64,000 nt of DNA from contig CAJNOI010000017.1 in NCBI GenBank assembly GCA_905250115.1, positions 386,685-450,684 on the forward strand, given 5' to 3'. This document shows, in pieces, positions 52,901 to 63,322 of the stretch. This stretch comes from Adineta steineri (lineage: Eukaryota; Rotifera; Eurotatoria; Adinetida; Adinetidae). The notes below the pieces were generated by a model. The model did no database searches. It saw only the letters and a list, made by a program, of their open reading frames with translations, and was not told the DNA's origin. Numbering within the stretch: the stretch's first letter is position 1; each line of letters opens with the position of its first letter. The translations under genes were made by a program, and so were the position numbers.

Positions 52901-55178
52901 TCATTATCATTATCATTAGTTGAGAATATATCTTGTTCATGTCCTATATATATATATATAGATAAACATTATAATTCAAATTTATACTCGAGATTAGTAA
53001 AGAGAAAACGTAGGAATGATCATCTTAACACTCAGTCCTTGATTTATTATTTAATTAAAGATTCATACATTGTTAATCTTTCTATTTTATTAGTACTTTT
53101 TCATGAAAAACTATAATACAAGGAGTGTTAGCATTTTCGAAAACAAAACAATAAAAATAGATCTAATGAGGACTGAAAAGAAAATTCCATTAAGTAAATT
53201 GTCTCAATAAAAATTTGTGTTAAATTTTCCTATCTCATCATATATTTTTTTATTTCTCAAGTACAAAGTACAGAAGTACTTAAAAGCCGCCATGGCTGAC
53301 GTGAGTCGTTACGTTGTTCGAACCTCAATACTATCAGTTATGAAATGACTTTAGACAAGTCACTGACGACTGTTTGTCTCGGATCATCCGTCCGGTAGTA
53401 TGTTGATATACCATATAGCTTCTGTATCAGGCCGACCTTCTGTCTATAGCTATAGGAAAATATCAGGCCTGTGAAAATGTTCTCGGACAGCACTCTATAC
53501 TGGAAGGTATCCGAAAGACGGGGTAGTTCTTCTTCTCAGAGTACTTGTACTCTTCCAAGCTCTAAAATATATATTTTATACTTACGATTAATATAAATTC
53601 GATATTTTTCATTTTGTGAAGTATTTTTTGTTCGATTTTGACATTGATTTGTCGCAAAACAATAACCAATTTGATCATCATTATCATTATAATTCCACAT
53701 ACAAAATTCTTTTCTTTTTTCATTATAACACCATTGTAAACAATTTTGTAATGTTAATTTTTCTATTGATTTGACATTTTCTATATCTTCACATATTTCT
53801 TGAAGATTTTCATCAATATAAGTTTTCCAATAATGATTTGATGCATTCGCTATAACAAAAAAAAAAAAGATGTAATAATTATTCAATGAAAAAAAACCAA
53901 CTAATACTTGTTTCAATTAATTTCCAAGTAAAATCTTCAATAATCTGTTGTCTAGAAATTTGAATTGGTCTTCCATTTATCTTTGAATCAACAATAAGTG
54001 ATGTATTTGTTTGCATATTAACAATTCGACATAAATCATTTTGTTGTTGAATTTGAAAGAATTTATTCAAATCATCTGTTTCATAAGACCATTGTTGAAC
54101 ATTATTTGATGATGTTATTGTTAATGCTTTATATGTCTGAGCAGAAATTATTAAATAAATATTTGCTGCTTGATTTATTGGAACAAATTGCCAGATTTGA
54201 TTGATAGTATTACTTTCTGACCATTGAATAACAGTTGTAGAATCAGGAGTAGTGGAAAATTCTTTACAATCAATAAATTTATTATATTCATTATGAAGAA
54301 TTTTATAGAATTTTGACGGATCTGGTTGACATTTGTTTACATTTGCTAGAAAACAAAATAGAATTATGATAATTAAAATGAATTATTTTCTTACAAGTTT
54401 GAGGTGTAGAAAGAGTATCGAGACATTGGTTTTGTTCATTGACACAACTTAAGAAATAAAAAATATAGAATTTAAAAAAATCAATATTGATTAATCATAC
54501 GATCCAGTATTGTTACAACAAATTTGTACATTATTACAATTATTACATATTCTACAATCACCTTCTACATAATACATAAAGAAATCATATGAAATTCAAT
54601 TCATAATAAAGAATAATTACTCGGAGTATGTGCAATTAAATCAGATTCTGGTGTTTGAACAGTTTGATTCGAACAATGATCTGCTGTATTTCCACAACTT
54701 TATAAAAATATTTATTTTAAATATTAATATTAGACTTTTTCATACTTACAATCCAAATGGAGAACAACAATCACCGGAAATAGTACATCCACAAATTCTA
54801 CAATCTCCAGCTGAAAAGAAAAAAACTAAATATAAAATTATTCACTATGAAAAATACAATACGTTGTATAGTTATTTGATTATTTGATGAAGATGATACT
54901 GTTGTACTACCACCACCACAATGTTCTGGTGTATTTCCACAACTAAATTAATAGATTAAATGTTAATATTATAATATGAAATTCTTATCTTACTATCCAA
55001 ATTGTGAACAACAAAGATTATCGAGACATCCTTCAGTTTTACAATTTTGAGTATTAACTAAAATAGAAAAAAAAAAACAATGTGATAAAATATCTATATG
55101 AAACTATATTTTCTTTTTACCTTGATCAAAGAATGTAATTGAACAAGTTAATATTAACAGATATATTACAATTTCCAT
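46968..55178 (-). CDS. Giant secreted multidomain protein: chitin-binding, lectin, PAN, sushi, DNA/RNA endonuclease, GH18 chitinase
   Basis: Fifteen minus-strand exons: 55121-55178, 54994-55057, 54863-54942, 54750-54810, 54621-54697, 54501-54564, 54395-54447, 53908-54345, 53586-53849, 52050-52943, 50289-51733, 50173-50231, 49210-50114, 48003-49145, 46968-47953. They sum to 6,591 nt and 2,196 residues in one frame. Order: signal peptide (1-19); about three hevein-like cysteine modules with CGNTPEHC and CGNTADHC (21-150); ricin-B-like beta-trefoil (153-298); repeated PAN/apple-like modules (299-1000); six arginines (about 1010); glycine/alanine-rich amphipathic segment (1016-1130); TRRKR (1167); sushi module (1190-1250); non-specific endonuclease with DRGHLTPSDAH and the downstream asparagines (1255-1488); acidic linker; GH18 chitinase with DGIDIDWEHP, which has the full DxxDxDxE (1592-1950); three hevein-like modules (2000-2185). 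It is probably secreted, proteolytically processed and chitin-targeted. The polybasic sites suggest cleavage; all roles are inferred. Some introns carry insertions. Confidence 0.87.
51769..52033. mobile_element. MITE-like element in an intron of the giant gene
   Basis: Imperfect terminal inverted repeats of about 38 bp: the left end contains CAGAGATGTTCATCGCGGC and the right end the complement of TTAGAGATTTTCATCGCGGC. The element is 265 bp, far richer in GC at its ends than its surroundings, and fills the intron between exons 10 and 11. The small ORF inside (51771-51971) is not a gene. No clear target duplication was seen. Confidence 0.75.
52944..53585 (-). other. Enlarged intron of the giant gene
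   Basis: This 642 bp intron between exons 9 and 10 is ten times the normal size. The part from about 53.26 to 53.55 kb is less AT-rich than its surroundings and has AGTACTT-type words at both ends (near 53275 and 53540), suggesting an inserted element; the family is unknown. Confidence 0.45.
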
Positions 55179-55264
55179 ACGTATTTTACTAAATATGAAA
55201 TATTTTCGGTATCTATTTATACTAGATCGATAAACCCGGTGCGTAAAATAGGTTTTTGGCCTTG

Positions 55265-55362
55265 TATGACGTATTTAATTATAATTAGATATACTACGCA
55301 TGACTTTTCTTCTTCTATGACGTACCTATTTATAATTAGATATATAATGCATTACTGTTCTC
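55265..55362. repeat. Imperfect 51 bp tandem duplication
   Basis: Two units starting TATGACGTA at 55265 and 55316 share TATAATTAGATATA and similar TTCT-rich ends. It lies just upstream of the giant gene and might include promoter elements, but that is speculation. Confidence 0.65.
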
Positions 55363-55784
55363 CTTGTACTGAATACATTAAACACCCCCATGGGAAAGCG
55401 AAATCCCACTCTAAAGGTTTTACAGTGAACAGGTAAAGAATGTCCTTGAAAGGGTACACATTAAAATAGATAAATATAAATTACATTACTTCGTAGAAAA
55501 ATATAAGTTTTTATAAATAAAAGTAATAAAAATAGCAATGATTGCATCATTCAATCATTAATATTGATTATTTCAAATATTTTCTTCTTTATTACGAAAA
55601 CTTTAACGTTTAAAAAATTTACTATTAACAAAAAATTCAAATCTCTGCAATATAATGTTAATGTTTGATCTCAAAATACAAAACATCAATGAAATCTTAG
55701 TAGAAAAGATTTGGCATTATCAAACAGAAAATCAACGGATGAATATTTTGAATTTAATTTGGCTGAAATACTATAACGAGAAAT

Positions 55785-55852
55785 TTGAGGGTGAGGGTGT
55801 GGAGTGGGATGACTGAAGATACAGTAAGAACCTACCTCATCTACACCCTCAA
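55785..55852. repeat. G-rich/C-rich hairpin (TTGAGGGTG...CACCCTCAA type)
   Basis: TTGAGGGTGAGGGTGTGGAG at the left is matched by CTCATCTACACCCTCAA at the right. It is one of four short hairpins in the window with GGGTGTGGGTG-like arms. Confidence 0.7.
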
Positions 55853-55944
55853 TAGATGCATAATACGCGTAAACCTAATGGACATTTTGGTTGAAAAAAC
55901 GTATTAAAAATCAACAGTTCCTGTAGGTTCTGGCTCTTCCCGAC

Positions 55945-56044
55945 NNNNNNNNNNNNNNNNNNNNNNNNNNNNNNNNNNNNNNNNNNNNNNNNNNNNNNNN
56001 NNNNNNNNNNNNNNNNNNNNNNNNNNNNNNNNNNNNNNNNNNNN
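55945..56044. other. Assembly gap (100 N)
   Basis: A 100-N placeholder in intergenic DNA. Confidence 0.98.
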
Positions 56045-57304
56045 GGCGCAAACTGGAGTTATTAGCGAAATACACCAAAAATCTAATTGTACCAAAAAGT
56101 TGCAATTCACTCATATATTGAAAGAAAGATGTATGAGACTGTGTAGAGGAAGATTTTGTACTATTTACATAATATAAAAACGTTATTGAGAGTGCACATC
56201 AAGTACTGATCCTAGCTATCGATCAAACAGTTTTGTCTTTTAAAAACATTTTAAGAAAATGAATAATGATTAATATTAAAATATACCGTCAATTATTAAA
56301 TTCAGAATGCTTCTTTTGATATATTTACTTGTTTTTTTCTCTTGCAAGATAACTGATAATAACTATCTTTAGCATTGACACTCAACTTGAATATTCAGAT
56401 TTAGTTAGTAGTGTCGATCGGAAAAGATATTTCAAATATCTTGATAATTTAGTGTATAAATAATCTGTGAGTGGTTAACATTCATAATATTTATTCTACA
56501 AAGATTTTCCTGTCTAGTTCTCTTATTGTCTGCTTTTTCTCATTTTTGTTAGAAAAAACTATTGAAAAGTCTTGATAAAATAGTCAATGATCAAAGATTC
56601 CCACAACCTATTAACATTTCGAGAGGATGATCAATGTCCTCACATTCACAATACATGAAAAATATTACTTACAATGTCTTCTTAAATTATTTACAGAAAA
56701 ACTTATCTTTGTGTCTCAGTGAAATCGTTCCAAAGAATTCTATGTATCTATATATATATGCTTGATATCGACAAATTCTGAATGAAATAAATAAATTTAA
56801 ATAATATTTCTCTTAACAAAATATATAAAAGATGCATTTTTACGAATTATCTACATAATTTTCTTGATTACATAAATACTTACTTATTGAAACATACAAA
56901 AAATATAGAATCTATTGAATCAATATTATCGAGACGTTTTTGTTATTTGACGTTTGAGAATATTTGTTGATGCTAATGAAATCTGAATCTACCTTATGAT
57001 CTATATGAAGGAAATTTATTCTTATTATTAATAAGCAACTATCGTCAGTATTCTATCTATTATCATCAAGTTTTAATTTATTTATGAAAAGATTAACATT
57101 CAGTGCTTTTATTTTGTATGTCAGAAGAGACAGAATAAGTGAAAAGGCTGTCCTATGAATTTCAAAGTCTCATATATGTGATTTCAACATTAATTCATAT
57201 TCAAAAAGAAATGATTTCAATTTTAGCTATCTTCTTTATTTTTTCCAAAAAAAAAGATATTGTTCTTCATTTTTTTCTGGATTAATTCTGTGTTTAGCTC
57301 GAGT

Positions 57305-57797
57305 TTATTCGGGCTTTTTATGTAGTAAGTCGTAACCTGATTTTCTAAATTTTTTAATTGTAGTTTCTCCATCTTGGAAATCCCTAAAATTCAGTTTAAT
57401 TAAGTAGGGGTTTAAGAAAAAAAATTTCCTTACCATTTTGTATCGAAAACATGTGCATATTGGATTTGCTTTTCTACTTTGAAACTTTTATACTACATAA
57501 AATAAAAAAAATTTAGAGATATTATTTTTTTTTAAATTAAATTACTTCAAATTTCATATTTGCTGCCGCTAATGTATCATGGAAAGAAATGTTGACCTTC
57601 ACTTGTTTATCAAGTGACGTATACTTCAAAACTATATTTTCACCGGTGTAATTTTCGAAAGCTCGAATTTCGTTGTATTGCGAGAGGGCAAAATCGACAT
57701 TACACAGAGTCATATGCGCTGCTAAAACCAGATTAAATTGTTTCCCCGTGATTTTATCCTTGTAAGAGTTTATCAGCGTGTTCAATAGTAAAACGGG
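57305..57797 (-). pseudogene. Tandem family copy 6 (start codon region lost)
   Basis: Exons 57546-57797 (about 84 codons), 57434-57492 and 57305-57383, with the same exon lengths and phases as copies 1 and 4. The first exon keeps the family core (LLNTLINSYKDKITGK, LVLAAHMTL, EIRAFENYTGENIVLKY). The expected start codon is missing: upstream, the conserved family leader ends in ATAAATTGCG where another copy has ATGAATCGCG. A GGGTGTG-rich tract (57795-57833 on the + strand) separates leader and body. Without another start the copy is probably dead. The protein family is not recognised. Confidence 0.6.
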
Positions 57798-57833
57798 GTG
57801 TGGGTGTGGGTGGGTGTGTGGGTGTGTGTGTGG
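57795..57833. repeat. Telomere-like (TGTGGG)n tract
   Basis: About 39 bp made of TGTGGG, GGGTG and GTGT units on the + strand. TGTGGG is the telomeric unit reported for the bdelloid Adineta vaga. The tract sits exactly where copy 6 has lost its start codon. Confidence 0.8.
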
Positions 57834-58006
57834 CAATACAAAGAGTCAAGGTGAAAGTTGTACATAAGACGACAAATCTTCTACGCAATTTATAATCCAG
57901 ATGCAACAATCCGGCACGGAAACGGCCGGTTCCATAGTATTCCGGAGATTTTATGGAAACAGTATGTTTCCTGTAGGCGTCGACCGGAAATTCATAGAAG
58001 ACTGTC

Positions 58007-58313
58007 TCAGGAATCATTGACCTGGGTATGATTCTGTAGAAACCTTTGAGCATCGAGGAACTCTCTAAAATTTATTTTTCTGATAATTAATTAATCAATC
58101 AAAATCTTAACTTACTTGTGTTCATTGAAGATTTGGTTAAAAATCAACTGTTTGTAATGCGACGGATCATTGTTAAACTAAAATTAAACATAAAAACTTT
58201 TCAAGTATTGTTAAAGTAACTTACTTTAAATTTGAAATCCACTTTTTCGTTATCAAATATATATTTGACTAACATCTTCTCGTCTATTTTGGAATAATTT
58301 ATTTCCAAATCTC
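58007..58313 (-). pseudogene. Tandem family copy 5 (5' truncated)
   Basis: Only the end of the first exon is present (LEINYSKIDEKMLVKY region, open from about 58313 after an upstream stop), followed by the middle exon (HYKQLIFNQIFNEHK) and a last exon that ends KEFLDAQRFLQNHTQVND. Splice sites are normal. The loss of roughly 50 N-terminal codons makes it a fragment. Confidence 0.65.
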
Positions 58314-58447
58314 CTTATCGAGGAAGTTGAACGTGAATATACTATTCTTTCCGATAAACTTAGTGAACATGAAAAACAAACTGATGGTACAAAATTTTGT
58401 CTTTTATGTATATATATCGAATTTATATGTTGTTGTTCATTGTTTAG

Positions 58448-58965
58448 CTAAAGTTTTTGTATTGTTGATTCGTCCGAGTTCAATTTGTCTGTTTTTATTA
58501 TTCTCAGTATTGTTTTTCTGATTGAGTTCAATAAAATGTTCGCTTGAATGAGGCCACTAAAATTTGATTTTACAGAATTTATTAAACAATGAAAGTCTTA
58601 TCTTACTTTTGATTTATTTCTTTTTCGTAGTCTAATTGTTTTCGACGAGCAGGAAGGTCTTTGTACTAAAATTAAAGTATAAATATTTCTTAAAACTTAT
58701 TACAATGACTCACATTAAATATGATAAACAGTGAGTGTTCGATGAATTGAAAATCTACCATCATACTATGTTCAATATTTCCATATTTTATGCTTAACTT
58801 TCCGCCAGCATAATTCTTGAACTTCTGAATCTCCAGCTCCTCTTTTAAAACGTATCCTTTGCTTCTTAAAGCTACATGACCAGCAAGAAATATATCATAT
58901 TCTTGACTATCAATTTTGTTTTTGTAGTCCTTAATTAAACTTAATAACTGTGCCACGCGATTCAT
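58448..58965 (-). CDS. Unrecognised three-exon tandem family protein, copy 4 (intact)
   Basis: Exons 58714-58965 (84 codons), 58607-58665 and 58448-58556 give 139 residues in one frame. Exon 1 begins MNRVAQLLSLIKDYKNK and carries the family core (FLAGHVALRSKGYVL, EIQKFKNYAGGKLSIKYG, a VDFQF strand); exon 2 has YKDLPARRKQLDYEKE; exon 3 has LLNSIRKTILRIIKT. There is no signal peptide, cysteine pattern or membrane helix. Exon lengths of 252 and 59 nt are identical to copy 1, strong evidence for a real, duplicated gene. The ATG directly follows a leader region shared with copies 2 and 6. I do not recognise the fold or function. Confidence 0.72.
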
Positions 58966-59078
58966 AATCCAGATCGAACAATCCGACACGTAAACGGCCG
59001 GTTGCGTGCTGTTCCGGAGATCTCATGGAAACAGTATGTTTCCTGTGGGCTTCAGCCAGGAATTCATGTAAGACTGCT

Positions 59079-59556
59079 TCAGAAATCATTGACATGGGTA
59101 TGGTTCTGTAGAAACCTTTGAGCATTAATGAACTCTCTAAAATTTATTTTTTACATAATTAATTAATCAATGAATCAAAATCTTAACTTACTTCTTTTGA
59201 TCAAACACTTCGTTAAACACCATTTGTTTTGATTGCAATGAACCCTTGCCATACTAAAACTAAATCATAAAAATCTTACAAAAATATTATTAAAATAAGT
59301 TACTGTCAATTGTAAAATCGCTGTTATTTCATTAAAAGTAATTTTGACACACATTTCTTTATGAATTGACGTATACTTTAGAATTATATTTCGTCCTTCA
59401 TAATTCTGAAATGCTTTGATTTCGCTGTATTGTGTCAGGGCAAAATCACGACTAATAAGAGCAGTAATGAGCGACCAAGACTAAATTGTGTTGTTTTACT
59501 TTAATTTTTTCTTTGTAAGCACTCATCAGATTCTTTAATTGTGGAACGCGATGCAT
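59079..59556 (-). pseudogene. Tandem family copy 3 (frameshifted)
   Basis: Starts MHRVPQLKNLMSAYKEK and ends KEFINAQRFLQNHTHVND after three exons (59304-59556, 59192-59253, 59079-59136). In exon 1 an extra base near 59470 breaks the frame after LVLVAH; the following codons (RDFALTQYSEIKAFQNYEG) resume in another frame. A sequencing error would restore it, otherwise it is a recent pseudogene. Confidence 0.7.
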
Positions 59557-60482
59557 ATCCAAATATGTTTAAAATAAAGTGATAACATGTAAAGAACACG
59601 TGAAATCGGATGTAAACATAAAACATTCAAAGAGAGAAAATGAGATTTGTCAATAGTACACAAAGAAGTGAAGAATAAACATTAAATATATATGCCTAGA
59701 TTCTATAATTTAAAAAATTGACCTAAAGCTTTTGTTCGATTTTTCTGAAAAAAAAAGCATATTCATTCAAAAATTAGGACTTGGATATTAAATATCGATA
59801 TTTATTCTCACTCAATTTGCAGTTGAGAACTTTAGATTTCAGATTTAGTAGTCTTACTGGAATTTACTTTATTCGAATCTTTCAAACATTTCGAAAAGTA
59901 TGATAACTATTTTTGATACTTATTATTCAACAATTAACAGAAATCTATTATAAGGTGTGGGTGTAGGTGGGAATAGAAAGAGTTCACACCCACACCCGCA
60001 TCCACACCCTCAAGATTAATAATACTCTATTTCAATAAAAGTCTTTTTAATGTCTGAATCGATTGTTACGTGATTTGTCCACATATCATGTCAGATTTGT
60101 TAAAGGAAAGAATTGCAGTTAAAACTGAACATCACAATTACAGAGTTTAATGTCCCGAGATAATTTTCTTATAAAAAATAAAGAAAAGCTTTTAAACATG
60201 AAGTCACGAGTGAGAGCAGTTTCATTATCTTAATACCATAATAACAAGTTCTTATAAGGATAAAACATGCACGAGTTGAGATATCAGTGAAAGATAATTA
60301 AAAATCCAAAATCCTTTAGCCTGAAGACTATTTACGTCATTCATTGTATTCATTACTTGAAGTATTTTTATTTAATAAGAAGAAAAAAAAAGACTTATAT
60401 ATATTCTTCTCTTGCGATGCCTGTTTTTATTTTAACACTAACATGTATACAGAGCAAAAAGATGTTAAAAATAGAATATAGT
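59557..60482. other. Spacer inside the tandem array
   Basis: AT-rich, non-coding, between copies 3 and 2. It contains the G-rich hairpin at 59.95-60.02 kb. No further family fragment is recognised. Confidence 0.5.
59953..60015. repeat. G-rich/C-rich hairpin
   Basis: AGGTGTGGGTGTAGGTGGGA is matched by CACACCCACACCCGCAT followed by CCACACCCTCAAG. Same type as the hairpins at 10.75, 55.79 and 61.67 kb. Confidence 0.75.
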
Positions 60483-60798
60483 TTAAAAATTATTTTTAAT
60501 TGGCGTTTTTCCAGGTTTTCTTAACACATCATGCATGGATTTTCGAATTTGTTTAATTAGTAAGTTTGTATCTTTGAAGTCACTAAAGTTCAGTTTTAAT
60601 TAAGTAACGGTTTAATAAAAAATTTTCCTTACTAGGATGAATCGTAAATATCTTTATATTCCATTTGTTTGCAGACTTCATACGTTCCGTACTAAATTAA
60701 ATCAAAAAAATTTAAAGATATCATTTTTAATTAAGTTACTTTAAATCTCATAACCGCTTTTATGTTATCAAATTCGTCAAATCTTCTACGCAATTCAT
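60483..60798 (-). pseudogene. Tandem family copy 2 (internal deletion of exon 1)
   Basis: The start MNCVEDLTNLIT runs into a stop after 12 codons; directly behind it comes the end of the exon 1 core (NIKAVMRFK) with a normal donor, then the middle exon (YEVCKQMEYKDIYDSS) and last exon (LLIKQIRKSMHDVLRK). About 55 codons of the core are missing. It shares the conserved upstream leader with copies 4 and 6. Confidence 0.7.
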
Positions 60799-60877
60799 AA
60801 TCCAGGTGCAACAATCCGACACGGAAACGGCCGGTTCCGTGCTCTTCCGGAGATTTCGTGAAATACTGCTTTAGAAA

Positions 60878-61426
60878 TCATCGGTCTGGGAATGGTTGAT
60901 ATGATTCCGTAGAAAATTTATTTGACGTTGTTTCGGATGTTGTTTGAGATTGATGAGTAGTATCATAGATGGTTTTTCTGATACTCTCTATTAAATGGCG
61001 CGGATTAAGGAAGTTTCTAAAATTTATTTTTTCTCTAATTAATCAATCAATGAAAGTCTTATCTTACTCATCATTAAAAACTTGATCATACGCTAATTGT
61101 TTTCGATGAAGCCCAAGTTCTTTATACTAAAATTAAAGTATAAATATTTCTTAAAACTTATTACAATGACTCACAATAAATGTAATAATCAGTGCGTGCT
61201 CGTTGAATTGAAAATTTACGACCATGTTATCTTCAATAGTTCCACATTTTATGTTTATATTCCCGCCAGCATAATTTTTGTATTTGTCGATCTCTTGCCC
61301 TACTTTTAAAATAAAACCTCTGCTTCTCAAAGCTACGTGACATGCAAGAAATAAATAATAGTTTTTACTATTAAACTTGTTTTTGTATAAGTTTATCAAA
61401 TCATTTAATTCATCAATTCTTTGCAT
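60878..61426 (-). CDS. Unrecognised three-exon tandem family protein, copy 1 (intact)
   Basis: Exons 61175-61426 (84 codons), 61068-61126 and 60878-61016 give 149 residues in one frame. Exon 1: MQRIDELNDLINLYKNK, FLACHVALRSRGFIL, EIDKYKNYAGGNINIK, VNFQFNEHALI. Exon 2: YKELGLHRKQLAYDQVF. Exon 3: NPRHLIESIRKTIYDT and a Ser/Thr/Gln tail. The ATG lies 12 bases after an AG acceptor. Introns are 48 and 51 bp. The protein looks small, soluble and mixed alpha/beta; no motif is recognised. It is the best reference copy of the array. Confidence 0.72.
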
Positions 61427-61665
61427 CGCTGAAGACGTCTAAAAAAAATTATATATTTATTTTGTTTATTCGAAGTGTCGACTAATCTCCTTTTCTCTCT
61501 TTAAAGTTTCTATATTTATATTCGATTGCGTCATGTTGTTTACATGTTATCACGTTATTTTGGATGTAGGGAAAACAAAAAAATAACTGAAATTTTCTTT
61601 ATCCTTTTCTATTAAATGTATACATATAAATATATAAGCCTAGAATCTATACTTCAAAATTGACC

Positions 61666-61713
61666 TCGAGGGTATGGGTGTGGGTATGTAATAGATACGA
61701 CATCCACACCCTG
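61666..61713. repeat. G-rich/C-rich hairpin
   Basis: GAGGGTATGGGTGTGGGTATG pairs imperfectly with CATCCACACCCTGAT after a short loop. It lies between array copy 1 and the upstream ORF. Confidence 0.65.
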
Positions 61714-61788
61714 ATTTGGAACGAAAATAGCACCAGGTGTATCTAAACAAGTCAAAAACTTTTTAATGATTAAATAAAATTCTTCGAA

Positions 61789-62094
61789 CTAACCGTTGAC
61801 AACCAATTGTTTAAATGCTTGATGAATAGTCAAGATGACAAATCCGTTTTTTTTCGATGTATATATGACTTCATCGTCGACTTTACTTTCAATTCCAACG
61901 CATATATAAACCTTTTCATCATTTCCATTTCCCAGCACAAAGATGAAAATTAATTGAGCTAAGTGGTAAATATCTTGAACCAACAACAGATGAGTTTTAT
62001 CTGCCGATGTTCCACCGTAAACCTTTATCTTTTTCTCAGCCAGAAATAGGTCGCGACCACTTGAATGTTTTATAACGATAACGAATCTGACCAT
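61789..62094 (-). CDS. Small hypothetical ORF upstream of the tandem array
   Basis: Open frame of about 101 residues from an ATG at 62094 that directly follows a TTTCAG acceptor. It begins MVRFVIVIKHSSGRDLFLAE and includes GGTSADKTHLLLVQD. It could be one exon of a gene that continues (a weak donor lies at its end), but its end does not join in phase with array copy 1. No domain recognised. Confidence 0.4.
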   Translation of the reverse strand: MVRFVIVIKHSSGRDLFLAEKKIKVYGGTSADKTHLLLVQDIYHLAQLIFIFVLGNGNDEKVYICVGIESKVDDEVIYTSKKNGFVILTIHQAFKQLVVNG

Positions 62095-63322
62095 CTGAAA
62101 TGATATTTGAATTATTTCGATTATAAAAAAGACTAATTGAAATAAAAAGAGCAAATATCCAGACAGTTTGGCATCTGAATGAACGAAAACAATAAATATA
62201 GTAAATCAATTATATTGCAATAGAGACATCTATTGATTTAAAATAAAAATCGAATATAATGCTTCAATTTTCTTTATTTTTATTTGCAGTTAGATTATAT
62301 CGATAGATAATAGTTGAAATAAATTCTTTCGTTCTTCTTTTCCTTTCAAACTCATTTTTTACATCTCATAAAAATATTTTATCTTTTTATAAATAAAAAA
62401 AAACTTTTTTAAACAAAATTTTATTTCATTTTTAATAGTTAGCCGACACTTTGCTCAACATAAATGCGAGTTCAATGTTTTAACGATTGAGTTTAGCGGA
62501 AAAAAAATTATCGATTATTTCTTGGTAATCATTGAGCGGTTCATTCAATTGATTACGGCTCTAGAACAGTGTTTCCAATGGTAGGTGTACAGAACCCTTA
62601 AATTGGATCACGTAATTTCTGAATATCTTCAAAATAAAGAATAACTTTTTGTTTTCTTGATTTAAACAAAAAGAAATTATTTGTCTTATATAGAGTACTT
62701 GAATACTGCACATAATTCTCTCAAAATACTTTTAACAGCGTTTTTTTTATAGATTTTCATGCAATATGACTTGTAATGAACGTAATTCTAGTAGTGCATG
62801 GATGTATACTGTTGCAAGCTTTTTTTTATCAGTTTCGTCATAATAATTTCCATATATTCATCAAACATTAATATGATGTTTGACAAAGAGTATAAAAGAA
62901 AAACTAATTTGGTGAAAGAATTGTATTGCTCTTTCTACCTTTATTCAATGAACAAATGTCGCCTATATACATCGGCAAACTGCAGTAATGATGTAGACAG
63001 AGGCAAACAAAAATTTGGAAACAATAATAATAAAATGTATTTGGATTGTTGGCTTCTGTTTTGCTCGTTCTTTCGATAATATTACAAAAAAATTGTTTGT
63101 TTGGTTCTTTTTCTTGCACTGAACAATATAATTTTCAAACCTAACTAGATGCAGTTTACCCTTGAACGACAACAAAAACATACAAACATTCGAAGTCGTT
63201 GAAAAATCGAAAAAAAAACAAGTCACTACCTATATAAAGAAGAACGGTGATCCTTTATTTCATTCAAACAACAACGTCTATTAACAAGTTCACATTCAAC
63301 AACAAACTACAACTAGATCAGA
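62095..63322. other. Intergenic region upstream of the last gene
   Basis: AT-rich with poly-A/T runs; small ORFs on both strands are unconvincing. The last 100 bp before the ATG at 63323 become less AT-rich and contain CAACAAC-type repeats that may be the 5' UTR; a TATATAAA box lies at 63230-63237. Confidence 0.45.

Larger units (their letters stand above)
55179..57304. other. Intergenic region with short repeats and a gap
   Basis: AT-rich. It holds an imperfect 51 bp tandem duplication near 55.26-55.36 kb, a G-rich hairpin at 55.79 kb and an assembly gap at 55945-56044. No gene recognised; the rest shows nothing. Confidence 0.5.
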
